10,355 nucleotides of DNA from an uncultured Leptotrichia sp. (GCA_938017765.1 CALIJH010000094.1:1-10355); one strand, 5' to 3'. Positions 1-7,301 are shown, counted from the first letter of the stretch. Numbers and translations: made by a program. The notes: a model not told the origin generated them from the letters alone.

Positions 1-30
1 TTTATCTATAAATTTTTCGAGATTTCTCAT
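1..30 (-). CDS. Possible start of a further gene downstream of lysS (partial)
   Basis: Reading leftwards, 23 bases after the lysS stop codon, an ATG at 28-30 opens a frame (MRNLEKFIDK) that stays open to the window edge. An in-frame TTG three codons earlier has an AGAG sequence at suitable spacing and could be the real start. Only ten codons are visible, so no function can be given. The short gap and shared strand suggest it would be cotranscribed with lysS. It could equally be a chance frame. Confidence 0.3.
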   Translation of the reverse strand, partial: MRNLEKFIDK

Positions 31-53
31 CTTTATCAAAAAATTCTCTTTAT

Positions 54-1535
54 TTACAGCTCTATATCTTCTTTTCTTAAAGTAGGGAATAATATAACAT
101 CTCTTATGGAAGCAGAATTTGTCATCAGCATTACAAGCCTGTCTATTCCTATTCCCAATCCTCCCGCCGGAGGCATTCCATATTCTAATGCCCTTATATA
201 GTCCAAATCCATATTTTGAGCTTCGTCGTCTCCTGCTTCTTTCATTTTTACCTGTTCTTCAAATCTTTCTTTTTGGTCTCTCGGATCATTCAATTCAGAA
301 TAGGCATTTGCAAATTCCCTTCCTGATATAAATAATTCAAACCTGTCCACCCAGTCCGTTTCTCCCTTTTTATTTTTTGAAAGAGGAGAGATTTCTTTTG
401 GATATTCAATAATAAAAGTGGGATTTATGAGAGTTTCTTCTACTTTTTCCTCAAAAATAAGATTTAATATACCATATTTAGTATATGTTTTGTCTTTTTC
501 CAAAGGTATTCCTATTTCTTTTGCTTTGGCAACGGCATCCTCATCACTTATAACAGTATCAAAGTCAAATCCTGTAACTTCTTTTACTATGTCTTTCATT
601 TTTACCCTTCTCCAAGGACTTTTCATATTTATTTTTTTACACTCATATTCTATTTCATAAGTTCCGTGAAGTTCAAAAGTCAGTTTTGAAATAAGGTCTT
701 CGGTAATATTCATCATATCCACATAATCGGCGTAAGCCTGATACAGTTCCATCATTGTAAATTCAGGGTTATGTTTTATGGAAATTCCCTCATTTCTGAA
801 ACTTCTGTTAATTTCAAATACTTTTTCAAATCCTCCAACAAGAAGTCTTTTTAAATAAAGCTCAGGAGCAACCCTAAGAAACAGCTCCATATCCAAAGCA
901 TTATGATGAGTAGTAAAAGGTCTCGCAGTAGCTCCCCCTGCTATTGGATGCATCATAGGAGTTTCAACTTCGATAAATCCTTTCTCTTCAAGATATTTTC
1001 TGAAAAATCTCACAATCTGAAATCTTTTTTTCATAGTTTCCATAACTTCCCTGTTCATAACAAGGTCGACATATCTCTGTCTGTATCTTGTTTCTACATT
1101 TGTCAGTCCGTGAAATTTTTCTGGCAGAGGTCTTATATTTTTAGACAGTACTTCAAAAGATTTTGCTCTCAATGTCAGCTCTCCCGTCTGTGTTCTAAAG
1201 AGCGTTCCTTCTATTCCGATAAAATCTCCTAAACCTAATTTTTTATAGATTTCATATTGTTCTTCTCCTACTTCATCTTTCTTTACATAATACTGAAATT
1301 TTCCTGTAAAATCCTGAATATGTCCGAAACCGTTTTTTCCCATTCTTCTGTACGCGACTATTCTTCCCGCAGTTTTAAATACTTTATCACTCGTTTCATC
1401 ATATTGACTTATCTCTTCAATATTATTTATTTTTTCATAATTTCTTCCGTAAGGCTCTATTCCTGCTTCTTTTAATTCTTCAACTTTTTTAAGTTTTTCA
1501 CTTATAATGTTACTTTCATTTGACTGATTACTCAT
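54..1535 (-). CDS. lysS: Lysyl-tRNA synthetase, class II (LysS)
   Basis: This cytoplasmic enzyme charges tRNA-Lys with lysine using ATP. The 493 residues are the usual length for bacterial class II LysRS. An N-terminal OB-fold that binds the anticodon lies at about 52-135 (GRIVAYRRMGKNGFGHIQD). The catalytic domain follows from about 150. Class II motif 2 is at about 240-265 (FEINRSFRNEGISIKHNPEF, then TMMELYQAY), and motif 3 is at about 457-483 (GGLGIGIDRLVMLMTNS ending in RDVILFP). The ATG is preceded by AAAGGA at good spacing. The gene is the last complete member of the cluster rlmH, DUF1292-like, DUF1934-like, lysS, with 35 bases separating it from its upstream neighbour. No T-box or separate promoter is visible, so it is probably read from further upstream. 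The assignment is very secure. Confidence 0.97.
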   Translation of the reverse strand: MSNQSNESNIISEKLKKVEELKEAGIEPYGRNYEKINNIEEISQYDETSDKVFKTAGRIVAYRRMGKNGFGHIQDFTGKFQYYVKKDEVGEEQYEIYKKLGLGDFIGIEGTLFRTQTGELTLRAKSFEVLSKNIRPLPEKFHGLTNVETRYRQRYVDLVMNREVMETMKKRFQIVRFFRKYLEEKGFIEVETPMMHPIAGGATARPFTTHHNALDMELFLRVAPELYLKRLLVGGFEKVFEINRSFRNEGISIKHNPEFTMMELYQAYADYVDMMNITEDLISKLTFELHGTYEIEYECKKINMKSPWRRVKMKDIVKEVTGFDFDTVISDEDAVAKAKEIGIPLEKDKTYTKYGILNLIFEEKVEETLINPTFIIEYPKEISPLSKNKKGETDWVDRFELFISGREFANAYSELNDPRDQKERFEEQVKMKEAGDDEAQNMDLDYIRALEYGMPPAGGLGIGIDRLVMLMTNSASIRDVILFPTLRKEDIEL

Positions 1536-1570
1536 TATTTTTCCTTTCTTTGATTACATTTTTTTATGTT

Positions 1571-1939
1571 TCAGATTAATTCCGTTACTTCAAGTTTTAT
1601 TTTATTCAGTATTTCATTTCCATTGATTATATCATATTCCAAATAAATTTTTTCATCTTCCATAACTATGATATTAGTAAATATTTCATACTTACCTTTA
1701 AACTCTTTCGTAAAATAAGTAAAAGAGGTTTTTTCACCTGTCTTAAATATCTGTTTTGAATTTATCTGGCCATAACGATAAATTTCTATAGTATCATTAA
1801 ATTTAAAAATTTTACATTTTCCGTATTCATCTTCATAATGATATTCTTTCTTATTCCCATAGTCAGATTTGTTTTTCAATTCAAAATCTTTTTCGTAATA
1901 TTGACCGTGAATATCCGTACTTTTTATCTTAATCTTCAT
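1571..1939 (-). CDS. DUF1934/YwiB-like small beta-barrel protein
   Basis: This 122-residue cytoplasmic protein has no signal peptide or membrane segment. Its layout fits the DUF1934 (YwiB) family: a basic MKIKIKS start, alternating beta-strand-like segments, and a central stretch IEIYRYGQINSKQIFKTGEK followed by TSFTYFTKEFKGKYEIFTN and a late YLEYDI strand. These match the family pattern of a G-x-x-x-S-K-x-x-F-x-x-G core and a Y-x-T-x-x-G-x-F turn as I remember it. The family has a lipocalin-like barrel of uncertain function and often sits beside translation genes. The gene starts 12 bases after the DUF1292-like gene, with only a weak AGAAAG ribosome site, so translation may be coupled. The gene call is firm; the family name is a recollection. 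Confidence 0.7.
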   Translation of the reverse strand: MKIKIKSTDIHGQYYEKDFELKNKSDYGNKKEYHYEDEYGKCKIFKFNDTIEIYRYGQINSKQIFKTGEKTSFTYFTKEFKGKYEIFTNIIVMEDEKIYLEYDIINGNEILNKIKLEVTELI

Positions 1940-1951
1940 ATTTTTAACTTT

Positions 1952-2362
1952 CTATTCAAGAAAATTATCCAAAAACTCATCGATATCTTCTTCGTCTTCG
2001 TTGTAATCATTTATTTCTTCCATATCATCAATTTCATCCATATCTACATTGTCCAACCCTGAAAATTCCTCATCTTCTTTTCCAACTTTGTCATATTCCC
2101 CAAAATCTTCATTCCAGTACATATAATCCTTATCAGTACCGTAGTAATCTTCTTCCCAGATTTCCAGTATTTCATCTTCTTCATCCTCATCAAGAACAAC
2201 CAAATCTTCTTCATTGGTATCATACCAGAAAACTCTCTTTACTCCCGCTTCATTTTCACAAACCAGGTATTCTTTTTCTTTAATCGTAATATTTGCCAAG
2301 CATGTGAAATACTCCATGTCGTCATCAATCATTTTTTCAAATTCTTCACCAACAGAGTACAT
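1952..2362 (-). CDS. Highly acidic DUF1292-like protein
   Basis: This is a 136-residue, very acidic cytoplasmic protein of unknown role. The first 75 residues (MYSVGEEFEKMIDDDMEYF, then EKEYLVCENEAGVKRVFWYD and an LVVLDEDEEDE run) resemble the small DUF1292 family, in which a short beta domain reads 'F-E-Y-x-x-K-E-Y-L-V'. The rest is an Asp/Glu/Tyr-rich tail that is probably disordered. The frame opens six codons earlier, at an ATG directly abutting the rlmH stop. I chose the second ATG because GGAGGGAGA lies 8 bases ahead of it; that ribosome site would fall inside the coding sequence of the longer form. The gene is almost certainly cotranscribed with rlmH. The family assignment is moderate and no function is claimed. 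Confidence 0.75.
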   Translation of the reverse strand: MYSVGEEFEKMIDDDMEYFTCLANITIKEKEYLVCENEAGVKRVFWYDTNEEDLVVLDEDEEDEILEIWEEDYYGTDKDYMYWNEDFGEYDKVGKEDEEFSGLDNVDMDEIDDMEEINDYNEDEEDIDEFLDNFLE

Positions 2363-2380
2363 AATAAATTCTCCCTCCAT

Positions 2381-2851
2381 TTATTTATGATATTTTATAT
2401 TTTTGCTTATAGAAATCCACCTATAAATCTGCTCAATCAATATAAGCCTCATTAACTGATGAGGAAACGTAAACGAAGAAAATTTCAACCTGTAATCCAC
2501 TATCTTTCTTAAATTGTCATCAACTCCGTTTGAGCCGCCTATTATAAAACTAATTTCACTGTATGTCAAGGATAATTTTTCAATTTTTTTTGCCATTTCC
2601 TCAGATGTTTCAGCTTTCCCCTTTAAATCAAGCAATATGTTATAAGATTGATTTCTTCTGCCAAGTGTATTGACTATTCTTTCCGTTTCTTTTTTTACGG
2701 CATTTTGAATTCCTTTATTATCATCTTCCTCATTTAATTCAATTATGCTAACATTAGCGTACTTTGATAATCTTTTGGAAAATTCTGAAATTCCGTCTTT
2801 TATATAATCATCTTTTACTTTACCAATACATATTATACTAATCTTTATCAT
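2381..2851 (-). CDS. rlmH: 23S rRNA (pseudouridine1915-N3)-methyltransferase RlmH
   Basis: RlmH is a SPOUT-fold enzyme that methylates N3 of pseudouridine 1915 in helix 69 of 23S rRNA on the assembled 70S ribosome, using S-adenosylmethionine. The 156 residues match the family length. Visible family marks are the N-terminal MIKISIICIGKVK, the knot segment FIIGGSNG at 102-109, the highly conserved FPHQLMRLILIEQIYR at 129-144, and the closing YHK. The ATG is preceded by AAAGGA at 7 bases. It appears to head the cluster that runs through the DUF1292-like and DUF1934-like genes to lysS, with the next gene starting at or just after its stop codon. A weak -10-like TATAAT lies about 140 bases upstream. 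The assignment is secure. Confidence 0.96.
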   Translation of the reverse strand: MIKISIICIGKVKDDYIKDGISEFSKRLSKYANVSIIELNEEDDNKGIQNAVKKETERIVNTLGRRNQSYNILLDLKGKAETSEEMAKKIEKLSLTYSEISFIIGGSNGVDDNLRKIVDYRLKFSSFTFPHQLMRLILIEQIYRWISISKNIKYHK

Positions 2852-2866
2852 ATTTTTCCTTTATTG

Positions 2867-3006
2867 TCAATTATCTTTTTCAAATTTCTCTTTTATCGCC
2901 TCTATTTTTCCTTAATGTTATCTATCTTTTTGAAATTTACTCCCTTTAATCTCTCTTTTTTTCTAACATACATTTTTTTATCCTGATATGCATTATATAT
3001 GCACAT
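2867..3006 (-). pseudogene. Possible small basic protein gene interrupted at an A5 run
   Basis: Between mutL and rlmH, a frame from ATG 3006 (or ATG 2973, which has AGGA 8 bases ahead) encodes a short lysine-rich peptide (MYVRKKERLKGVNFKKI from the inner start) and stops with TAG at 2902-2904. The stop comes just after a run of five A on the coding strand (2905-2909 complement). One extra A there would continue the frame as IEAIKEKFEKDN to a TGA at 2867-2869, 15 bases before rlmH. The joined product would be about 35-46 residues and look helical and basic. It may be a decayed micro-gene, a slippage-dependent gene, a sequencing error in the run, or chance. I do not recognise it. Confidence 0.25.
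2992..2997 (-). promoter_or_regulatory. Weak -10-like site upstream of rlmH
   Basis: TATAAT reads on the minus strand at 2997-2992, inside a short TGCAT/ATGCA inverted repeat (2989-2993 and 2999-3003). At 16-18 bases upstream only poor -35 matches are seen (TAAGAA at 17). TTGAGA at 3026-3021 is too far away, with a 23-base spacer. It could supply a promoter for the rlmH-lysS cluster, which otherwise would depend on readthrough from mutL, but in DNA this AT-rich the match may be chance. Confidence 0.25.
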
Positions 3007-3050
3007 TCTTTATTTTCTTATCTCAATATTGCATTGTATTTAAATATTAT

Positions 3051-3068
3051 AAAAGTTATTCAACTTTT
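3051..3068 (-). terminator. Short AT-rich hairpin just after mutL
   Basis: Eleven bases past the mutL stop, AAAAGTT and AACTTTT form a perfect 7-pair stem around a 4-base GAAT loop. The bases that follow are ATAATATTT, which is U-containing but not a clean U run, and the stem is poor in G-C. It may slow or partly stop transcription leaving mutL, or protect the 3' end. A full terminator is not established. Confidence 0.35.
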
Positions 3069-3079
3069 GAAAATAATCT

Positions 3080-5074
3080 CTATTTCTTTCTTCCGAACAT
3101 CTTATCCAAATCATCTTTTGTCAATTTTACTATAATCGGTCGTCCATGAGGACAAGTATATTTCCCAACTTCATGAAGCCTTCTCACCATATTCCGCATT
3201 TCATTCATATTCAGTTTTTGACCTGCTTTTACTGCACCCTTGCATGACATTGAGATTATTATATTTTCCCTCAAATCTTTTATTTCATTATTATTTCTCA
3301 AATCCAAAAGTAATTTCATAAACACATTTTGCACGCTATCCCTGAAATCAAATGCAGGAACCGCCCTAAATACTATTTCATTAGCAGAAAACTCATCTAT
3401 ATCAAAACCGAATTCATTGAATATTTCAATATTATCAAAAATAATATTTTTTTCAACCTGATTTACTTCCATTTTCTGAGGCAACAAAAGCTGTTGAGAT
3501 TCAAGTTTTTTATTATAAAATTTGTCTTTTAATTCTTCATACAGTATTCTTTCATGGATAATATGCTGGTCATAAATTTCCAGTTCACTATCTTCTCTTA
3601 CAAGGATATATGTGTCAAAAATTTGACCCAATACATCATATTCAATCTGTGTTCCTTCGTGTTTTTCAAACGTTCCTACTTTATAGCCGTAATTTTCTTT
3701 GGGATAAGTATTTTCAATATTATGCTCATCTTTTTGTTCATTTCTGTTATATACATTTTCAGAAATATTTTCTTCTTTTATTTCCAGTTCATTTTCATTT
3801 TTTTCCTGATTTTCATAATTTATAAAGTTTATTTCTTTTTCGTTTATTTCTTTGTTTATTTCATCTTTATTTATTTTATTAATTATATTATCATCGGAAT
3901 TATGAGATAAAATAAAACTTTCTGATGAGCTGTCAGGAACATCTGTATTTTTACTTTTGTCGGAAAAATCTCCGTCATGAGTTTCAAAACTGAAAAATTT
4001 CTGATTATCGCCTTTTATAATTTCATCAGAAAAAAGGTCGGAAATTTTTTCATCTTTATTTTCTATATTAATACTTTTTTTCAATAAATCTATGTTAGGT
4101 TGCCAGCCTTCCCTATCACTATGATAAAAATGCTCATCTATTGCATCTTTTATTTGTCTGTAAATTACTCTGTCATCCGAAAATTTTACTATTTTCTTGG
4201 ACGGATGAACATTCACATCAATTTCTTTAGGGTCAATATCAAAAAATATAATAGCAAAAGGATATTTACCTTTCATCAGTTTAGTATAGTACCCGTCTAT
4301 TACTGCTCTTTCTATCGTATTAGATTTTACATATCTCTTATTTACATAAGTAAATATATAATCTTTACTGCTTCTTAAAATTTCAACATTTCCTAAATAT
4401 CCATATTCAAATTTTTTCAAATTTCTCAAAACTGATTTTCCAAAAAGCTCTAAAATAGTATTTTCAGTTCCTTTACCGCTTGTACTTATACTTTGTTTCC
4501 CGTCAAATTCCAGCGTAAAAGCAGTATCATTATTTACCAGTGCTTCCTTTAAAACAATGTCCCTTATTTTATTGTATTCCGTACTTTCTTTTCTCAGAAA
4601 TTTTTTTCTTGCAGGAGTATTGTAAAATAAATCTCTCACTTCAATTTCGGTTCCTACATTTCTTGAAACTTCCTCAAATTTTCTTACAACTCCGCCATAA
4701 CTGCCTATTTTATAACCTGTAGAGCTGCTTTTGGAACGAGTAGTTATTGTAAGTTTTGAAACCGCCGCAATAGAAGCAAGAGCTTCTCCTCTGAAACCGT
4801 AAGTATTGAGATTGAACACGTCATCTTTTGTAGCAATTTTTGAAGTAGCGTGTCTTTCAATGGAAAGCAGTGTATCGTCCTTATCCATTCCTACACCGTT
4901 ATCGCTTATTTTTACATCCATTCCCCCTTTAAAAACTTCTATTTTTATAATAGTCGCTTTAGCGTCAAGGGAATTTTCAATCATTTCCTTAATCATTGAT
5001 GCGGGATTTTCGACGACTTCTCCCGCTGCAATTATATTGGACACACTTTCATCTAAAATTTTTATATATCCCAT
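3080..5074 (-). CDS. mutL: DNA mismatch repair protein MutL (endonuclease type)
   Basis: MutL couples mismatch recognition by MutS to strand removal. The 664 residues contain the GHKL ATPase at the N terminus: IAAGEVVENPASMIKE (15-30), ENSLDA (33-38), DNGVGMD (58-64), RHATSKI (74-80) and GFRGEALASI (93-102), then LFYNTPARKKFL at 149-160. A low-complexity Asn/Glu/Lys/Ile linker spans about 335-470. The C-terminal domain carries nuclease and metal-site motifs: DQHIIHERILYE at 502-513 (family form DQHAxxExxxxE), QQLLLPQ at 527-533, SCKGAVKAG at 610-618, CPHGRP at 641-646 and a final FGRKK. These imply a nicking MutL of the kind found in bacteria without MutH. In the nuclease motif the usual Ala is Ile. 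AAGGAG lies 8 bases before the ATG. mutS is not in the window. Confidence 0.96.
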   Translation of the reverse strand: MGYIKILDESVSNIIAAGEVVENPASMIKEMIENSLDAKATIIKIEVFKGGMDVKISDNGVGMDKDDTLLSIERHATSKIATKDDVFNLNTYGFRGEALASIAAVSKLTITTRSKSSSTGYKIGSYGGVVRKFEEVSRNVGTEIEVRDLFYNTPARKKFLRKESTEYNKIRDIVLKEALVNNDTAFTLEFDGKQSISTSGKGTENTILELFGKSVLRNLKKFEYGYLGNVEILRSSKDYIFTYVNKRYVKSNTIERAVIDGYYTKLMKGKYPFAIIFFDIDPKEIDVNVHPSKKIVKFSDDRVIYRQIKDAIDEHFYHSDREGWQPNIDLLKKSINIENKDEKISDLFSDEIIKGDNQKFFSFETHDGDFSDKSKNTDVPDSSSESFILSHNSDDNIINKINKDEINKEINEKEINFINYENQEKNENELEIKEENISENVYNRNEQKDEHNIENTYPKENYGYKVGTFEKHEGTQIEYDVLGQIFDTYILVREDSELEIYDQHIIHERILYEELKDKFYNKKLESQQLLLPQKMEVNQVEKNIIFDNIEIFNEFGFDIDEFSANEIVFRAVPAFDFRDSVQNVFMKLLLDLRNNNEIKDLRENIIISMSCKGAVKAGQKLNMNEMRNMVRRLHEVGKYTCPHGRPIIVKLTKDDLDKMFGRKK

Positions 5075-5118
5075 AAGTGCTGCTCCTTAACTTTTTTATT
5101 TTTATTTTGCCTCTTTTT

Positions 5119-5145
5119 CCTAAAAAAGCCGCCTTTTAGGCAGCT
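5119..5145 (-). terminator. Intrinsic terminator / putative attenuator in the mutL leader
   Basis: On the minus strand AGCTGCC (5145-5139) pairs with GGCGGCT (5133-5127) around a TAAAA loop, with one U-G pair, and is followed directly by a run of six T (5127-5122). It sits between the mutL promoter and the mutL start, and also after the ribBA stop. A second hairpin is possible: CCTAAAA (5140-5134) pairs perfectly with TTTTAGG (5125-5119) and would consume the U run and half of the first stem. The two folds exclude each other, as in an attenuator. Alternatively this is simply the terminator of the riboflavin operon. Confidence 0.8.
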
Positions 5146-5186
5146 CTGAATTTATAGTTATCTTTCTCATTATTTTTTATGACTAA

Positions 5187-5215
5187 AGTATAATTTATTC
5201 TTTAATTTTTGTCAA
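5187..5215 (-). promoter_or_regulatory. Promoter reading towards mutL
   Basis: On the minus strand TTGACA (5215-5210) is followed by a 17-base spacer and TATACT (5192-5187). The -35 box and spacing are consensus and the -10 box has one mismatch, so this should be a strong housekeeping-sigma promoter. The start of transcription would be near 5180, giving a leader of about 105 bases that contains the terminator at 5119-5145. Confidence 0.8.
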
Positions 5216-5252
5216 GATATAATATAATTGCTCCTATTTTTCTTTTATTTTA

Positions 5253-6464
5253 CTATAGCTCCTGTCCTAAAAGATGTCCCATTTTTTCTTTTTTTGTTTT
5301 CAGATATTTTCTGTCAAATTCATTGGATTTTATCTCTATTTCTTCCCTCGAAACAACATTTATCCCATATTTTTTAAGCCCTTCGATTTTCAAAGGATTA
5401 TTCGTTTTAAGGGATATGGTTTTTATCTCCAAATCTTTTATTATCTGAGCTGCCACTGCGTAATCCCTTAAATCATCCTGAAATCCCAGCTGATGATTGG
5501 CTTCCACAGTATCATATCCCTTATCTTGGAGTTTATAGGCTTTCAGTTTATTAAGTATACCTATTCCTCTGCCCTCCTGTCTTAAATATACTACAAGTCC
5601 TTCCCCCTTTTTTTCTATTTCATTTAAAGATCTGTGAAGTTGCTCCTGACAGTCACAACGTTTAGACCCGAATACATCTCCCGTCAGACATTCCGAATGA
5701 AGTCTTACACTCACATTCTCCTTATTTCTGATATTTCCTTTAATAATAGCGATATATTCCTTATTTTCGATTTTATCACTATATCCTATAAAAGTAAATT
5801 TACCGAATTTTGTTATGATATCCACTTCAGCTTCATTTTTTACGAGTTTTTCATTATTTTTTCTGTACATTATCAAATCATCTATTGTTATTATTTTTAA
5901 ATTATATTTTTGACAAAATTCAAACAGATCATCTCTTCTCGCCATTGTTCCGTCTTCTTTCAATATTTCCATTATTACTCCGACTTCTGTAAAGCCTGCT
6001 ATTTTTGACAGATCTACAGCAGCTTCAGTATGTCCCTTTCTTTCAAGGACCCCTTTTTCTTTGGCAATTAATGGAAACATATGCCCCGGTCGGCTGAAAT
6101 CTTCAGCCTTTTTATCCAAATTTCCCAAATCTAGTATCGTTTTCAGCCTGTCTCCTGTAGATATACCTGTAGTTGTTCCTTCATATGAATCTACAGACAC
6201 TGTAAAAGCTGTTCCGTGATTATCCGTATTATTTTCCGTCATCATATTCAGTTTCAGCTCATCGGCTCTTTTTTTAGACATCGGTACACACATCAGCCCT
6301 CTTGCTTTATTTATCATAAAATTTATACTATCATACGTCGCCATTTGAGCAGGAATATAAAGGTCTCCCTCATTTTCCCTGTCCTCATCATCTACTATAA
6401 CTATAGGGATGCCCTTTTTTATATCTTTCAATGCTTCTTCCACTGTATTAAATTTAATATCCAT
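5253..6464 (-). CDS. ribBA: Bifunctional DHBP synthase / GTP cyclohydrolase II (RibBA)
   Basis: RibBA supplies both precursors of riboflavin: the RibB half turns ribulose 5-phosphate into 3,4-dihydroxy-2-butanone 4-phosphate, and the RibA half opens GTP to the pyrimidine intermediate. RibB marks are VDDEDRENEGDL near residue 25, GTAFTVSVDS and TTGISTGDR near 85-105, and RPGHMFPL with GHTEAAVDL near 125-150. RibA marks are the zinc-site cysteines in HSECLTGDVFGSKRCDC (Cys 259, 270 and 272 in this numbering), YLRQEGRGIG near 293-302, TVEANHQLGF and TNNPLKIEGL. I start it at the ATG at 6464 (403 residues) because GAGGTG stands 6 bases ahead. A GTG three codons earlier falls on that same ribosome site. 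It is the last gene of the ribH-ribD-ribE-ribBA series, 37 bases after ribE. All key residues appear present. Confidence 0.97.
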   Translation of the reverse strand: MDIKFNTVEEALKDIKKGIPIVIVDDEDRENEGDLYIPAQMATYDSINFMINKARGLMCVPMSKKRADELKLNMMTENNTDNHGTAFTVSVDSYEGTTTGISTGDRLKTILDLGNLDKKAEDFSRPGHMFPLIAKEKGVLERKGHTEAAVDLSKIAGFTEVGVIMEILKEDGTMARRDDLFEFCQKYNLKIITIDDLIMYRKNNEKLVKNEAEVDIITKFGKFTFIGYSDKIENKEYIAIIKGNIRNKENVSVRLHSECLTGDVFGSKRCDCQEQLHRSLNEIEKKGEGLVVYLRQEGRGIGILNKLKAYKLQDKGYDTVEANHQLGFQDDLRDYAVAAQIIKDLEIKTISLKTNNPLKIEGLKKYGINVVSREEIEIKSNEFDRKYLKTKKEKMGHLLGQEL

Positions 6465-6501
6465 TTTTTTCACCTCAAAAATCTCTAAGTTTAAAATTTT
6501 T

Positions 6502-7197
6502 CTAAAATCCGTTTTCTGCTAAAAATTCAGTAGTTATATTTGATTTCCTATTTTCCTTATTTTCGGAATTTTTCAAATCAGAATTTTCATTATTGGAAAA
6601 TTTCAATATTTTCTCTACATATTTTCCGAACAAATCCGTTTCAATATTTACAAAATCTCCAACTTTTTTCTTTCCTAAAATAATATTTTCTATTGTATGG
6701 GGAATGAGCGACACGGAAAATGTTTCATTTTCATCATTCGTGTCAATTACCGTCAGGCTTGCTCCGTCTATAGTTATTCTTCCTTTTTCGACGATATATT
6801 TCATATTTTTTCTGTCCTTTTCTTTAAATCCGAATACATATACTTTTGCTATCCCTTTAGGATTGACGGACAGTATTTCCGCCTCGCAGTCCACATCTCC
6901 CATAATCAGATGTCCTCCAAGAAATGTCAGTAATGTTACAGATTTTTCAAGGTTTACTCTTTCTCCCGTTTTTATTCTTTTCAATCCGCTTCTTTCAATG
7001 GTTTCATACATCACATCGGCAGTGAAAGTATCATTTTTAAAAGAAGTAACTGTCAGACAGACTCCATTTACCGCTATACTGTCCCCAATCTGAACTTTTT
7101 CAATTATTTTATTTGCCTTTATTGTAATTTCCATTCCCGAAGATTTTTTCAAAATATTCATAATTTTGCCCGTTTCTTCCACTAATCCTGTAAACAT
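6502..7197 (-). CDS. ribE: Riboflavin synthase alpha chain (RibE)
   Basis: Riboflavin synthase dismutates two 6,7-dimethyl-8-ribityllumazines into riboflavin and the RibD product. The 231 residues show two lumazine-binding barrel repeats. The first starts with MFTGLVEETG and has NGVCLTV at 44-50. The second has IDGASLTV at 143-150, IPHT at 165-168 and FVNIETDLFGKYVEKIL at 182-198. The usual R-L-G-G-H-x-V-x-G-H-V-D-G segment reads FLGGHLIMGDVDCEA at 92-106, with changes at positions that are normally well kept. A polar Asn/Lys/Glu tail (201-218) leads to ITTEFLAENGF, a C-terminal motif seen in many homologues. AGGAG lies 6 bases before the ATG. It is third in the riboflavin operon and may have its own promoter. 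Confidence 0.93.
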   Translation of the reverse strand: MFTGLVEETGKIMNILKKSSGMEITIKANKIIEKVQIGDSIAVNGVCLTVTSFKNDTFTADVMYETIERSGLKRIKTGERVNLEKSVTLLTFLGGHLIMGDVDCEAEILSVNPKGIAKVYVFGFKEKDRKNMKYIVEKGRITIDGASLTVIDTNDENETFSVSLIPHTIENIILGKKKVGDFVNIETDLFGKYVEKILKFSNNENSDLKNSENKENRKSNITTEFLAENGF

Positions 7198-7233
7198 ATT
7201 TTTCTCCTATTTTTTTATTTCACTTTAACTTTT

Positions 7234-7262
7234 ATTATATTTATAGATACTATATTTGTAGA
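7234..7262 (-). promoter_or_regulatory. Candidate internal promoter for ribE-ribBA
   Basis: In the ribD-ribE spacer the minus strand reads TCTACA (7262-7257), a 17-base spacer and a perfect TATAAT (7239-7234). The -35 box matches 4 of 6 consensus bases. Transcription would start near 7227, about 30 bases ahead of the ribE ATG. If active, it would supply ribE and ribBA independently of the FMN riboswitch. The AT-rich context makes chance matches likely. Confidence 0.4.
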
Positions 7263-7301
7263 CCTACTTCACTTAAAATATAAAATAAGTATTTTTTTAT
7301 T

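Noticed and set aside
3554..3910. Long plus-strand frames opposite mutL, lysS and the rib genes
   Set aside because: They are Phe/Ile/Tyr-rich mirror frames of AT-rich genes on the other strand, without ribosome sites or recognisable motifs.
5120..5170. 16-codon frame as a leader peptide gene for mutL
   Set aside because: It has no ribosome-binding site, begins only about 10 bases after the predicted transcript start, and largely translates the terminator stem. It is kept only as part of the attenuator finding.
5218..5223. Plus-strand TATAAT in the ribBA-mutL spacer
   Set aside because: It has no matching -35 box and no plus-strand gene follows. It lies in the A/T-rich tract upstream of the mutL promoter.
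6465..6473. GTG start for ribBA three codons upstream
   Set aside because: The GTG overlaps the GAGGTG ribosome site that serves the ATG at 6464, and has no site of its own.
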